DNA of 64,000 nt. Source: Holothuria scabra. Lineage: Eukaryota > Echinodermata > Holothuroidea > Aspidochirotida > Holothuriidae. Each line of letters starts with the position of its first letter. Position 1 is the stretch's first letter. Position numbers and translations under genes: made by a program. The stretch covers positions 20,663,318 to 20,727,317 of the forward strand of contig CM074188.1 in assembly GCA_037179385.1 (NCBI GenBank), written 5' to 3'. Shown one piece after another: positions 26,901 to 38,350 of the stretch. Below the pieces are notes generated by a model. That model worked only from the letters and a program-made list of their open reading frames with translations, was not told the DNA's origin and searched no databases.

Positions 26901-29900
26901 CCAAGTTTGCAGAGGGGCGAGAGGGGGATGCAGCATTCACAGAGACTTCACTTAAATTAACCTCTTGGGGTACAGTAGAACATCATCCTTCAGGTAATCA
27001 TACCCCAACTTCGATGCATGTCTAGGGTATACTGTAGCACTAACAGAAAACGGAAAATGTGACAATTGTTTCCACCAGAAAATCCAATACCACAAAAAGA
27101 ACCTTTTTGATAAACAGTTGAGGGTACACTTGCAACATCCTAAAAATTTGACTGAACTGATCGTAATGTAGATCTCCACTTTGTGTGGTGCTTGTAACAT
27201 GAAGCTGATAAAACAACAACAACAAAAGTGAAAAACAAACAAAACCCAGACCTGTTTTATCTCCCAGTTTTATGAGGAGACCCAGATTTTACTCAGATGT
27301 TCTGATTTCCTTGTGTTATGTGTTACAGTATACTCCCGGCTCTTTAGTGTTCCATTTTATTTGTGACTTTCTGACCATGGTGAATGCAGTCAGTGCTACC
27401 TGTAAGCATACAGTTTAGCTCATTTGAGCAATTGAATTGACCATGTAGACTTTAGGGACCACTCATTTTTAAGTGTGGTCTTTGCATACACCCCATCAAG
27501 AATGAAACTTTGCTCTTTTGGAGTGATTCTCACTCTTTTTGGAGTGAATTTTCACTCTTTTGGGGTGGACGTTGTAGCCTCCAGATTCCAAAGAGTTAAA
27601 TTTAAATCTTTGTCATTTTTAGTATAGGTCTACTGTACAGTGAACAGAGAAAAATCAGTTCAATGGAGCAGGGAACTTGGTATGTTGATGCATTAAAATG
27701 TGAGGGAGAATCTATTAGTTTTAGCAAAGAACAAAGGTCGTCAGGGATCACAGGGGGCTCAAACTCTGAAAACCTTTTTCGCATAATATATCAGGAAGGA
27801 GGAAGTTATTGTGTTGGGAGAGTAATTTCCTTCAGCAATGTTTGTTTCTTCTCTTCTGGATAGGTTTCTTGCAAAAATTTAGAAAGCAGCCAAAGGATTA
27901 TAATCATGTACCAGAATGTATCAGACTGACACCTGCAATAGTATCAGATAAAGTACACCAAGTGAAACTATACCAAGAACAAGTCGACTTCTGGCCGGTA
28001 AAACAGATTTAATGAATCCAGTACATAATGACCATCTGGAGTAGGATTCTGGTTTTGCATTGCCCAAACAGCACAAGGGGGAATTTTGCCATGAAGTAAT
28101 TCTTTCTACAGTACCTGGATTTCATTATTTCCAAAACATGAAGTACCTGTAGCTTGCATGTGTGTTATTGTTATCGTAAAGTCTGTCACTGCAGAGTAAC
28201 CGCTATCACTTCTAGGCGATGGCCCAGGTCTAGAGACTCAGCTGGATCCAGTATAAGGTTCCGAAATTGTAACTGGTTGGTGACACATTGCCTTTAACTC
28301 AGGCAGCAGATTTTTTACCTCCTACAGTAGTTATTCCTACATAAACAAGAAGGATGAAGACTGATATATGACAAAAAGAGTAATAGTATGACAGCCACAG
28401 GTATATAGTATGAATGAACACAGGCCTTGCTGCTAATTGGAATGGTAATTATTTATCTTTATTTTATGTTTTTTGTTGATACAAATGACTGACGCTTGTT
28501 CTATTTAGTGCATACTGTAGAATTTTCATATTGACAGAAAGAATGCAACTGTATTGTAACTGTGAATGACATCAATGAAAGACACTTGACTTGCTATATA
28601 AAGAGGAAGATGGTGGAACCAAAGGTCATTACTTTTGAGGTCAAATGAGGCTAAACTGGGAAAATCGTGGAAATGTTTTTTTTATCGCAATGGAAGAAAA
28701 AATGTTTATAGTTTGTAGTGAAGATCAGAGGTCATGTCAAGTCAAAAAAGGTGAAAGGGTACAGAACTGTAGGTCACCAGTGGTCAAAAAATCTTGTTAA
28801 CAATATACCTTTAGACTGGAAAGTTGGATACATTTTAAATTCAAAATGTAGATGCAGTAAGCTATGGTTAAGAAGAGGTCTCTCCAGGGGTGTAGTTGCA
28901 TGAATTTCCCAAATTTTCCTCTCAGCAAGAAATCACTGAGCCCTTGGTCTTTCTGGTTTCTTTCTTACAATCGCAATATGCATAATTATGTGGTAATGTA
29001 AGTGTGTTGTGAATTTTCCTTTTTATGTGATGGTGGAGGGTTGAACCCCACACAGGGGGCAAATTAATTTCTCAACTTGTTGATCATCAAGATTCTGCCA
29101 GTCTGTTATTGAGAACTTTAATACAAATCAGTCAGTTATTGGAGTTCGATCATTCTTACAGTGTGCATTTCAAATCCTACCTATACTTTATGATGAACTA
29201 CAGTAGTAGCAGTGTGGTTTGCTTCAATCATATCTTCTATACAAGGCAGTTGAAGGCTTGGTTAAAGTAGAAACCCCACTTACTGTGCATAAACAGCATT
29301 CTGGCCATACAGAAGCTCTTGTCCATCAGCATCTCCTCTGTGATGAAATCTTGGTGTAGTGGAACCTGTCTAATTGGGCTTTTCTCCTGTGATACAGTGT
29401 GCATCTTCTGTTTCTTCTTTTTTGTGAGATGGGAGGAGCAAGTGAGATCAACATGTACAATCCCCTTTTTGAACTTTGCAGGTATTGGGGAGTGGGCAGA
29501 GTGTAAAATCTCCATTCTGGAAAGGTGAGATGCCCTGCTCCAATTCAAAAATTTGTGCTTTTCGAGGGGACTGAGTTGTAAAATGGTGCCTTCCAATGCC
29601 CAATTTAATAGAAGGCATCTTTAACAATAGAGATGGTGCAGGGTGTGATTGTACTATTGTGGGGGAGGGGTCTAATTTGTGTATGTTCTTTTTGGTTTAG
29701 AAAATTATTGCTCTTTGGTTTCAGTGATAAGAGAAAGCAATGCTCTCATGGCAGCGTGTTTATGTTGGTGTGTTTGTGAGGATTCACCACTTTTAAAAAG
29801 AATAGTCCAGCGTCGAATTTATTTTTGACCTTGAATTGATTGAAATGCTATCTTGTTCCTGAGGCATGTAAAGTCTTTAAAATTTCATTGCTCAGGATGC

Positions 29901-30240
29901 ACGTACTGTATGGTACTGTGGCAATATAATAATTGCATAAAATTAGTGGTAAACTATAACTAAAAATAAAGTATTGATTAACGATGTGAATCCATGACAT
30001 CACATCCCATTGATTCGAGTTCATTCTGTGTAGAAAAGTTGTTGTGGGAAATCAATAAAAATTTGACCAGGATGTTCAATATATTGAAATGCAAAATGGT
30101 GCTCAATTTGAAACATTAGTGAGCACATTTGTACAGTACTTACAGTATACAATCAAAAGATCATGGTTACATTGCTTCCGATTGATTTCCCAAAATGGCG
30201 GATAGCTGTGAATACTTTAGAGGTGGGGATAGTGTATCTT
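24000..30240. other. Intron segment enriched in TACWGTA words
   Basis: TACTGTA or TACAGTA and extended forms (GTACTGTAC, TACAGTACAGTACAGTA) recur throughout, with clusters at 26061-26095, 26584-26600, 26731-26770, 27028-27040, 27636 and 30134-30150. I do not see this density elsewhere. No coding exon recognised. It also contains the GGAGTGAA repeat at 27460-27600. Confidence 0.5.
27460..27600. repeat. Dispersed repeat with GGAGTGAATTTTCACTC palindrome, copy 1
   Basis: Alternating GGAGTGA and TCACTC words, related to 51100-51415 (GAAACTTTGCTCTTTTGGAGTGA against GAAACTTCGCTTTTGGAGTGA, split here for length). Non-coding, class unknown. Confidence 0.65.
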
Positions 30241-32329
30241 TCTCCCCCCCCCCCCCCTTGGGCAAGTTACTGAATCACCACACATCAATACTTAGCTCAT
30301 TTATTGCAACTCATAGATTTTATGAAAAACAAATATGCATTTTCTGGGGACTAAAGGAAGTCCATGTGTATGTTAATGTGATGCGTTATAATAGTGTGCG
30401 TGGAGCGACAACATGTGCAGCGGTTAATCATTGGAAACGGATTGTTTCCAGAAATTTTCAAAGGGGTTGACCCAATTTGTTGGTGTCTAGAAGAGGTTTT
30501 TCTGTTAGCAATGCCGAGTGGTTGTTTGTGATTGGCTTATATTACCCGTAGTACTTTTTGACATGTCCTCGGCCCGTGTTATGTTTGGTCATTTAGTGTT
30601 TCTAGTAGTAGATCCTCCCAAATTTTACTTTTTCTTTTAAACAAACTTAGCGTTTGAGAATTTCCTTTTTACTTTGCAGCATACTAGGCCATTTTGCCGG
30701 AGGGAGCGATATGTTTTCCCCCAATATTTCCGCAGATAAACGCCCTGAAAAATCATGGGATGCGCCCACTTTTGTTGCCCTGGCCCTTAGACTACGGGGC
30801 TACTTATATGATGACATGGTCAAAGAAGTTGGCCGAAGTACTAGACTAGATTACGGGGCAAACTAGGAGGCAGACTAGGGGGCAAGTTGAAGGAATGTTC
30901 ACGTCGCCTTGAATATGTTTGCACTTTTTCTACTACACTCGTTCCCAACATATTCCCAAATAATTTTTATCAAGGCCACAGTCTATCCGAAGTGTTATTT
31001 GTCAAAAACGATGCTGACCACATTTTGGACCATCTAGGATCTCCCTTCGAGTGGGTATAAGGATGGATGTTTTCCCTACCCCGTTTGAAATTGCTGGCTG
31101 TCTCTTAGGGCTTTTAGATTCTAAATGGTGCTATATTTTGTTTCTTTTTATGCTCAATCTTTATGCTGAAAATGTCATGATCAGTCGTCCTTCGGTGTAA
31201 AGTTGTTCCCCATTTTAAGAAAAAGGGTGAAAACTTATTGTTCTGCTATTGTCTCATTCATATTAGTTCTTGATGTCACAAAAAGATAATATCCGTGAAC
31301 CAAGTGTTCCACAATTGGCGAGTTTGGTAATAAATTCGTTGGCGCAGGGAATTGTGGGGAACAGCGTGAGATATATACGCAATGCAAATCTTTACACCAA
31401 GAAGACAATTTAGACACAAACCACTGCACAAAACCACACTAAAGACTCCTCGTAATGCTATGGATGGATTGAAAAAGAATGATTTCACAAAGTTTTATTG
31501 TAAACTCATATTTCGGAATACATGCTGTATAGGTGCGAGATTGGTTTTGTTTATCCCGACGATTTGGAGGTTGTGCGCATGTGTTTAGCCACCAAGACGA
31601 ATTACCGAACTGGCTTATTATCCTCAATTCCTCTTAACTCTGAAATGGTTATGTATCGTCTCATGAGAAAACTATACCCAACGGAATTGAAACATATGTT
31701 TGTGTATGCGACGCTGCAACCCTAATTAAAGGTCCAATGTTTTTGCCAAGGATAAGGGGGTCAGTTAAAACCGATGAAACGGTCCGTTGCACGAATTTGG
31801 GTCAACAGCACTGTAAGCTGTTTTAGCACTTTTCATCCATTCTTCAAATTGAAACTGCAACAACGCAACCACCTGACTACAATCTGCCAAAACATCCCGT
31901 CACTCTCAACCACCATGTGACTATGCGTATCGTCATTTACAAATACACGTCACACGATGGAATGTGTTTGATCTGTAAGGGAAAAACTTTGGGCACCTAC
32001 CCGTCTGGCAATGGAAAATATTCTTCCGAGATTCTGCTATTTCGGGCGAAGTTGCTGCGCATAAATCTAAAGAAATAATCTGCCCACATGTGTCGAGAAT
32101 TTTTAAAATCTTTTTTATACTTCATTAAAATCACCGTAATTGCATTAAGATGCTTCTTGTTTTCCTTCCAAATGTATTAAAGGATTCGTGTATTCGGTTT
32201 CCAAACTCCGAAAAATCGTGGGCAAGACTAGAGTCTGTGCAAGAACTGTTTTTGAAAAGTTTCACACGCCCGACGTACCTCGGAGAGCTATTGCAAATAA
32301 CTTTTTACGAGCAACCCAAACTTAAATAG
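30241..32329. other. Intron, nothing recognised
   Basis: Poly-C at 30242-30257. Open frames of 60-91 codons lack domains. 31469-31520 shares a short repeat with 20780-20830 in inverted orientation. Confidence 0.5.
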
Positions 32330-32650
32330 ATACAGTGCCGTATCTTAAGGAGGGGGGGGGGGTGCACAAAGGGACACGTGCCACATGGCAGTGGCGTTGG
32401 TAGACTTTTCCAGCGTGGCAAGCCCCAAAATTTTTCGATTTTTCCGAAAGTGTGAACACAACTGTATTAAGAAAGTAACTTCCGTTGATTGAGCAGAGCC
32501 CGCCGGAAAATTTGTGTTCTTTCAAACAAAATATTTGTAAATATGGAACTTGTATTGTAGAACATAGAACTCTTAGATTCTGGTTTCCTGTGAGGATATT
32601 TGAAAATTTTGGGAACTATTGAATAATCTCCGTTTCCTATTAATATGTTT
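32330..32650. repeat. Partial copy of dispersed repeat R1
   Basis: Resembles 2500-2780: a G-run, CCCCAAAATTTTT-like stretch, AATATTTGTAAATATGGAAC, and a TTTGAAAATTTTGGG end. Confidence 0.55.
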
Positions 32651-32749
32651 AATTTTATTTAACGTTTTGAGGGTAAGGAAGCCATTTGGTTCATCGAGAA
32701 CCCTTTGCCAGAGTGAGCGTGGATGAACACCGGCGAACTTTGCCTTCTC

Positions 32750-33140
32750 TTTTCGACTAGTGCTCGAAGGGAACGAGGCAGGCGTGTACTAATCGCTCCC
32801 AATCCTGCTCCCGGGACCGCCATTTAACGTTCCCATCCGACGGACGTGAGCGTATCCCCAGTCTTTAGCCACATTCCCAAAGGCTGGGTGGGGTGAGGTT
32901 ACTTGCTCTGCACCTCTGCTCAACAGCTGCACTGAGCAAGCGGACAACTTCCTGAAACGGACAACCAAATACCCAATTTTGTAATTCACAAATTTTTTAA
33001 ACCCCCTCAGCATCACTGTACAGCTATGCTGAACAAGCCAATTTTTAGACCCCAGAAAATTTCCTAGTGGTTCCACCGGGATTTGATCCGGGGACCTTCA
33101 GTTTGCAAGGCAGTACGCTCAAACCACCGAACCCACTCCA
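32750..33140 (-). mobile_element. tRNA-derived SINE (SINE C)
   Basis: On the minus strand a tRNA-like head (33134-33068) is followed by a body of about 320 bases. The body holds CAGTGATGCTGAGG, GTTGTCCGTTTCAGGAAGTTG and an AACGTTAAATGGCGGTCCC segment near 32830, a type of block seen in the bodies of invertebrate SINEs. The 5' side of the head is six bases from the (TA)n array that flanks PLE2. The 3' end is not sharply defined. Only one copy is visible here. Confidence 0.6.
33068..33134 (-). pseudogene. tRNA-like head of SINE C
   Basis: GGTTC...GAACC acceptor pairing, the loop CTTGCAA (anticodon read as TGC), and a B-box-like GGATCAAATCC. The A box is weak (GTGGTTTGAGCG). A decayed tRNA-derived promoter rather than a functional tRNA. 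Confidence 0.6.
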
Positions 33141-33142
33141 AC

Positions 33143-33308
<166 letters not shown>

Positions 33309-33386
33309 CGAAATGCTGCGGAGCACTGTTGAAATGTGTAGGTCGAAAAGAGGTAGTAAAAAGTGCTTAAAAGTTTGCGGAAAACT

Positions 33387-33422
33387 CCACGACGTTTCGG
33401 GTATAAACCCTTCATCAGGTGG
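33387..33422 (-). ncRNA. Minimal hammerhead-like motif, PLE2 inverted arm
   Basis: Exact inverse copy of 36980-37015: CTGATGA core, three-pair stem II, GAAA, two-base stem III and cleavage triplet GTC, with a CCAC/GTGG stem I. Confidence 0.8.
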
Positions 33423-33748
33423 CAAAAACCAAACTGAACAACCAACAGTAACAATTGGACACGACAAACATCAAATCCGAAGCGATCGCTGTAAAAACAG
33501 AACCGGACGAAAGTGACTGTCAGAAAACATGAGTGCGAAGGATGAAACACAAATCAAAAAAAAGAGAAAGAGCGTCCTGGATGAAAAAATGCACGTAAAA
33601 ATCGAACATGTTCTTAAAAAAGGGAAAACAGGAGACAAAAACTAGCTCCGGAAAAAAAAAAATTGTAAATAAGGCCTACACAGAAAAAAACGAGCACGAA
33701 CGGGTAAGTGTAAAAGGAGTAAAAACTGGTACAAAAAGGGGGTGAATA

Positions 33749-34370
33749 TTACAAAAGGTCAATTCTAACGTTAAGCCCGTGTGGAGCGAGAGTACCTAGC
33801 CTCATGATCAGTCGGTTTTCAGCACTAAGGCGGTCACGATCGGAGCCTCGGCACATTACAGCTGCCGTAACGGTTAAATGCTGTATTGAACAAGGTGAAG
33901 GGGGGTTGAAATGTGCAGCCACCGGGTATCCATGGAGATTCTGTTTGATGGACCTAAGGTGCTCGGTGACTCGATCCGCGAGGCGGCGCTTGGTCTCTCC
34001 CACATACAACGAGTTACATCTCCCACAAGCTAAAATATACACTACATTTGAGGAAATGCAGGAGAATCTTTGTTTGACAATAAAGCCATTGCCGTTGGGG
34101 CCAGAAATGTTGACGAGGTCGTGTTTGCCGACAACTGGACATGTATTACACCTCGGACGGTTACATGGAAAGGTACCAGCCGCGTCGTCGAAAGAAGTTT
34201 GTGGGTGAGAAGCCCGAACTAAATGGTTGGCTAAATTTTTCTCAACTCTAAAGGCAGTGATGGGGGGTTCCGGGAAAACATCACGGGTTGAGGGGTCTTG
34301 TCGGAGCAACTTTACATTTTTGTGGATAGCGTGTAAAATAGGACGGATCGAAGGGTGATAAGAAATAACT
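33749..34370 (-). pseudogene. PLE2 C-terminal RT/GIY-YIG fragment, inverted arm
   Basis: Minus-strand frame identical in translation to the last 186 or more residues of the PLE2 protein. It runs from KLLRQDPSTRDVFPEP through the Cys-rich CNRPRCNTCP and the GIY-YIG motifs VVYILACG and SLYVGET to the stop at 33749. The arm ends at 34370, so the RT catalytic region is absent. It shares the same non-coding 3' end and hammerhead. It is a by-product of insertion, not a separate gene. Confidence 0.9.
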
Positions 34371-34386
34371 TGAAATAACTAAATAA

Positions 34387-36651
34387 CTTGTAATAGCTTG
34401 GTGTCTGGCTGGTTATAACCAGCCAGACACCAAGCTTGTAGTCACTATTCCGCCCGATCTGGAACTCTCTTCCTCTGAGCGCTCAGTTTTAGCGAAAGGT
34501 CTCAACTTTGTTCCACTGAACCCCCTTCCTGATGAGTTTTCCATACGCAGAGACGTTTCGTCTTTCTGTAGGAAACTCCGCCTTCGCTACCATTTCGGGA
34601 TAACAGACCATCAGGATGATACCCACTCAGAGGAAGTTCCCAACCCCGCCAACCCTGTCCGTTCCTCCTGGACGCCCAAGCCAGGAGAAAATCCCACCCT
34701 TGACAATGTAATCAATACCATTTACAAAGATGTCAACGATCTCCTCCCTCCTAAAATGACCGCACTGCGTAACCTTCGTCCTGAAGAACGAGATGCCATT
34801 TTATCCCTCAAAAGTAACAGGGATATCATTATTAAACCAGCTGACAAGGGTGGTGCTGTCGTGGTGTGGCGGAAGGACCTGTATATTGCTGAGGCCAACA
34901 AACAGCTATCCGACCAAAGTGCTTATTTAGAACTTCCCGCTGACCCCACTCCTGAGTGCCAAAAGTTAGTTAAAAACACTTTGACCCAACTCATGGACAA
35001 TAAACAACTACCCCAAAACGCTACTTCTCTACTCCACCCTTGCCCACAGATTTCTAACTTCTACCTGCTTCCCAAAATCCACAAAGCCAACAACCCTGGC
35101 AGACCTATCGTCTCTTCACACAGCTGCCCCACCGTACTTATTTCTGAGTATGTGGATTCTGTGCTCTCCCCTTTAGTTTCAGCTTTGCCGTCGTTTGTTC
35201 AAGACACGCCACATTTCTTGAGACTTATTCGTGACTTTGAGTTTCCTGAAAATTGTGGAGAACGTCTTTTATTCACCATGGATGTGTCCAGCCTCTACAC
35301 ATCAATTCCTCATAATGCTGCCTTAACAGCTATCCGTTACTACCTAGACAAACGGCGTGATCCCCTTGTACCGACTGACACCTTCCTACGTTTAACGGAA
35401 CTTGTTCTCAAGCAAAATTGTTTTCAGTTTAATGGGCGTTTTTTCCGTCAAGTTAAAGGAGTGGCCATGGGAACCAAAATGGGTCCCTCTGTTGCCTGTT
35501 TGACCATGGGCCACTTTGAAGAACAACTTTTTTCTCAGTATACCGGGCCACGACCTATACTTTACAAAAGGTATATTGATGATATTGTAGGAGTTACCTC
35601 TGGATCCCGTCGTGATTTAGAAACTTTTATCGACTTTGTTAATTCCTTTTGCCCCTTTTTGAAATTTACCCATTGTATCTCGGACTCATCTGTTGTTTTT
35701 CTCGACCTTAAACTGTCCATCAACAACCGTACAATTACCTCTAACCTACACTTTAAGCCAACCGACTCGCATAACTACCTTTTGTACCCTTCCAATCACC
35801 CCAAATCTTGCACTAAATCTATCCCTTATTCCCAGCTCTTGCGAGCCAGACGAATTTGTTCGGAGGATTCTGACTTCTCTACTGCCTCTGAAGAAATTTT
35901 GTCCTTTTTTGAAAAACGCCAGTACCCTGCCAAAATCCTCTCTAATGCCCTACGCAGAATTCAAGGAACCAGCAGAAAGGAAGCCTTGGAGAAAAAGAGC
36001 AAATCTGGTTCCAATCTACGTATTCCTTTAGTTATTTCTTATCACCCTTCGATCCGTCCTATTTTACACGCTATCCACAAAAATGTAAAGTTGCTCCGAC
36101 AAGACCCCTCAACCCGTGATGTTTTCCCGGAACCCCCCATCACTGCCTTTAGAGTTGAGAAAAATTTAGCCAACCATTTAGTTCGGGCTTCTCACCCACA
36201 AACTTCTTTCGACGACGCGGCTGGTACCTTTCCATGTAACCGTCCGAGGTGTAATACATGTCCAGTTGTCGGCAAACACGACCTCGTCAACATTTCTGGC
36301 CCCAACGGCAATGGCTTTATTGTCAAACAAAGATTCTCCTGCATTTCCTCAAATGTAGTGTATATTTTAGCTTGTGGGAGATGTAACTCGTTGTATGTGG
36401 GAGAGACCAAGCGCCGCCTCGCGGATCGAGTCACCGAGCACCTTAGGTCCATCAAACAGAATCTCCATGGATACCCGGTGGCTGCACATTTCAACCCCCC
36501 TTCACCTTGTTCAATACAGCATTTAACCGTTACGGCAGCTGTAATGTGCCGAGGCTCCGATCGTGACCGCCTTAGTGCTGAAAACCGACTGATCATGAGG
36601 CTAGGTACTCTCGCTCCACACGGGCTTAACGTTAGAATTGACCTTTTGTAA
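34387..36651 (+). CDS. PLE2 reverse transcriptase with C-terminal GIY-YIG endonuclease
   Basis: Open for 754 codons from a TAA at 34384-34386. The first ATG is at 34756 and gives 631 residues. Residue numbers from that ATG: IIKPADKGGAVVVW 25-38, FYLLPKIHK 102-110, RT motif A FTMDVSSLY 173-181, motif B KGVAMGTKMGPSVA 234-247, catalytic YIDD 273-276, and VVFLDLKL about 313-320. Then come the cysteines of CNRPRCNTC 494-502, GIY-YIG motifs VVYILACG 534-541 and SLYVGET 545-551, and a KRRLADRVTEH helix 552-562. Upstream of the ATG the frame still encodes conserved PLE sequence (LAKGLNFVPLNPLPDEF), so the ATG is internal and the true start has been lost at the palindromic junction. PLE proteins nick DNA with GIY-YIG and reverse-transcribe the element RNA there. 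All visible catalytic motifs are intact. Confidence 0.93.
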   Translation, partial: LVIAWCLAGYNQPDTKLVVTIPPDLELSSSERSVLAKGLNFVPLNPLPDEFSIRRDVSSFCRKLRLRYHFGITDHQDDTHSEEVPNPANPVRSSWTPKPGENPTLDNVINTIYKDVNDLLPPKMTALRNLRPEERDAILSLKSNRDIIIKPADKGGAVVVWRKDLYIAEANKQLSDQSAYLELPADPTPECQKLVKNTLTQLMDNKQLPQNATSLLHPCPQISNFYLLPKIHKANNPGRPIVSSHSCPTVLISEYVDSVLSPLVSALPSFVQDTPHFLRLIRDFEFPENCGERLLFTMDVSSLYTSIPHNAALTAIRYYLDKRRDPLVPTDTFLRLTELVLKQNCFQFNGRFFRQVKGVAMGTKMGPSVACLTMGHFEEQLFSQYTGPRPILYKRYIDDIVGVTSGSRRDLETFIDFVNSFCPFLKFTHCISDSSVVFLDLKLSINNRTITSNLHFKPTDSHNYLLYPSNHPKSCTKSIPYSQLLRARRICSEDSDFSTASEEILSFFEKRQYPAKILSNALRRIQGTSRKEALEKKSKSGSNLRIPLVISYHPSIRPILHAIHKNVKLLRQDPSTRDVFPEPPITAFRVEKNLANHLVRASHPQTSFDDAAGTFPCNRPRCNTCPVVGKHDLVNISGPNGNGFIVKQRFSCISSNVVYILACGRCNSLYVGETKRRLADRVTEHLRSIKQNLHGYPVAAHFNPPSPCSIQHLTVTAAVMCRGSDRDRLSAENRLIMRLGTLAPHGLNVRIDLL
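34395..34436. repeat. 42-base perfect palindrome at the PLE2 inversion junction
   Basis: AGCTTGGTGTCTGGCTGGTT followed by A and the exact complement. The right half is coding sequence of the element; the left half is its inverse, next to the end of the inverted arm. Confidence 0.95.
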
Positions 36652-36979
36652 TATTCACCCCCTTTTTGTACCAGTTTTTACTCCTTTTACACTTACCCGT
36701 TCGTGCTCGTTTTTTTCTGTGTAGGCCTTATTTACAATTTTTTTTTTTTTTCCGGAGCTAGTTTTTGTCTCCTGTTTTCCCTTTTTTAAGAACATGTTCG
36801 ATTTTTACGTGCATTTTTTCATCCAGGACGCTCTTTCTCTTTTTTTGATTTGTGTTTCATCCTTCGCACTCATGTTTTCTGACAGTCACTTTCGTCCGGT
36901 TCTGTTTTTACAGCGATCGCTTCGGATTTGATGTTTGTCGTGTCCAATTGTTACTGTTGGTTGTTCAGTTTGGTTTTTG

Positions 36980-37015
36980 CCACCTGATGAAGGGTTTATA
37001 CCCGAAACGTCGTGG
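36980..37015 (+). ncRNA. Minimal hammerhead-like motif, PLE2 3' region
   Basis: Stem I CCAC/GTGG, core CTGATGA at 36984-36990, stem II GGG-TTTATA-CCC, GAAA at 37004-37007, then CG as a self-complementary two-base stem III and TC at the cleavage position (triplet GTC). A one-molecule fold has no loop for stem III. This matches the published description of animal PLE hammerheads that are thought to work as dimers. Confidence 0.82.
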
Positions 37016-37093
37016 AGTTTTCCGCAAACTTTTAAGCACTTTTTACTACCTCTTTTCGACCTACACATTTCAACAGTGCTCCGCAGCATTTCG

Positions 37094-37249
<156 letters not shown>

Positions 37250-37304
37250 AAAACCAAAAAATGATAAAAACGACGGTATTCAGAGCACAAAAGTCTGTAT
37301 TTGA

Positions 37305-37344
37305 AACGAATATTTCGGACACTCCTGTGCACTTCAACTGCGTT
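37305..37344 (-). ncRNA. Hammerhead-like motif with variant core (left arm)
   Basis: Minus-strand copy of 37703-37742; stem II reads GTGCAC-AGGA-GTGTCC here, with one change against the right arm. Confidence 0.45.
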
Positions 37345-37702
37345 ATAACAAATGTAGCAAAATTCCCGTTTCCAATCATTATTGCAGATTAGGGCATAAT
37401 CTCTCTAATCTGCGTTGTATACTCCTCTGCTCGGGGTTCACTACAACAAACCAGCGACTCCGAGCGGAGAGTAAGTGGATTATAGGCCTTAATACGCACA
37501 AACAGGGCCTTAACAAAGACTTGGGCGTTCTCAGTGGTTTTAGCTTTGCTAGCAACCGTTAGTCCTTAGCAACAGTTCACCTTTCTTGCGCGCCGCGACT
37601 TTTCTCTCAGAGGAGTTCGTACTGTGCGCATAAATTCATCTCTGCGTGTTTGGCGGTTTGTGCTACAGCTTTTGTTTGTTTCAATTTTGCTACATTTGTT
37701 AT

Positions 37703-37742
37703 AACGCAGTTGAAGGGCACAGGAGTGTCCGAAATATTCGTT
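37703..37742 (+). ncRNA. Hammerhead-like motif with variant core (right arm)
   Basis: Stem I AACG/CGTT, stem II GGGCAC-AGGA-GTGTCC, GAAA, self-complementary TA as stem III, and TT at the cleavage position. The core reads CAGTTGA instead of CTGANGA, so two invariant positions differ. Both arms share this. Catalysis is doubtful. Confidence 0.5.
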
Positions 37743-37830
37743 TCAAATACAGACTATTGTGCTCTGAATACCGTCGTTTTTATCATTTTTTGGTTTTCTT
37801 GTCGATATGGAGCATACGTGGAACTCACTA

Positions 37831-37870
37831 ATATATATATATATATATTTATACATATATATATATATAT
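37831..37870. repeat. Short (TA)n array
   Basis: TA units interrupted by TTTATACA, right of the inverted-repeat remnant. Confidence 0.9.
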
Positions 37871-38350
37871 GAGATAGCATGTGGCCCTAAGATTGTCGTT
37901 GTTACATTATGTTATCGAATAAATAGTGCGGGTTGAGGCTTACTAGCGACATCCAAAAAGCTTCCGAACCTTTGCTGCCTTTTTTTAGAGTTCGGCTAAG
38001 TATTTCGCCATTAAGAGCCTATATTGAAAGAAATCTAGGGAAACGGTTCTATAGCGGCCCGGAGTTTTAAAAAAGTTCACCACTGGACTGATTTATGAGC
38101 GAACACTTACTGTATTAGACATTGCTATTGGTACGCGCGAAGTGATGCACGCGGAAAATTTTGCTTTTCTAAACCAAATAATTACGAATGTGTAACTTGT
38201 ACTAGAACAAATTCGTCGGAATTTTATGAAGAAAAAAATGGGAATACTGCACTGTTCACTTAGTTGACCGGTGTCTCAAATAAATTTCCCGAATTTTTCA
38301 CTTTTTCGAGTCCGGCGGGGGAGGGGAGGGGCAATCGCAATGTAACTACG
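37871..38350. repeat. Dispersed repeat R1, second copy
   Basis: Aligns by eye with 2775-3240 in the same orientation over the whole length. It begins right after a TA array. Confidence 0.7.

Noticed and set aside
34501..34560. CTGATGAG followed by GACGTTTCG inside the PLE2 frame as another hammerhead
   Set aside because: No GAAA and no matching stem II; it is coding sequence.
36192..36596. 134-codon frame present in both PLE2 arms on the non-coding strand
   Set aside because: Antisense shadow of the RT/GIY-YIG frame.
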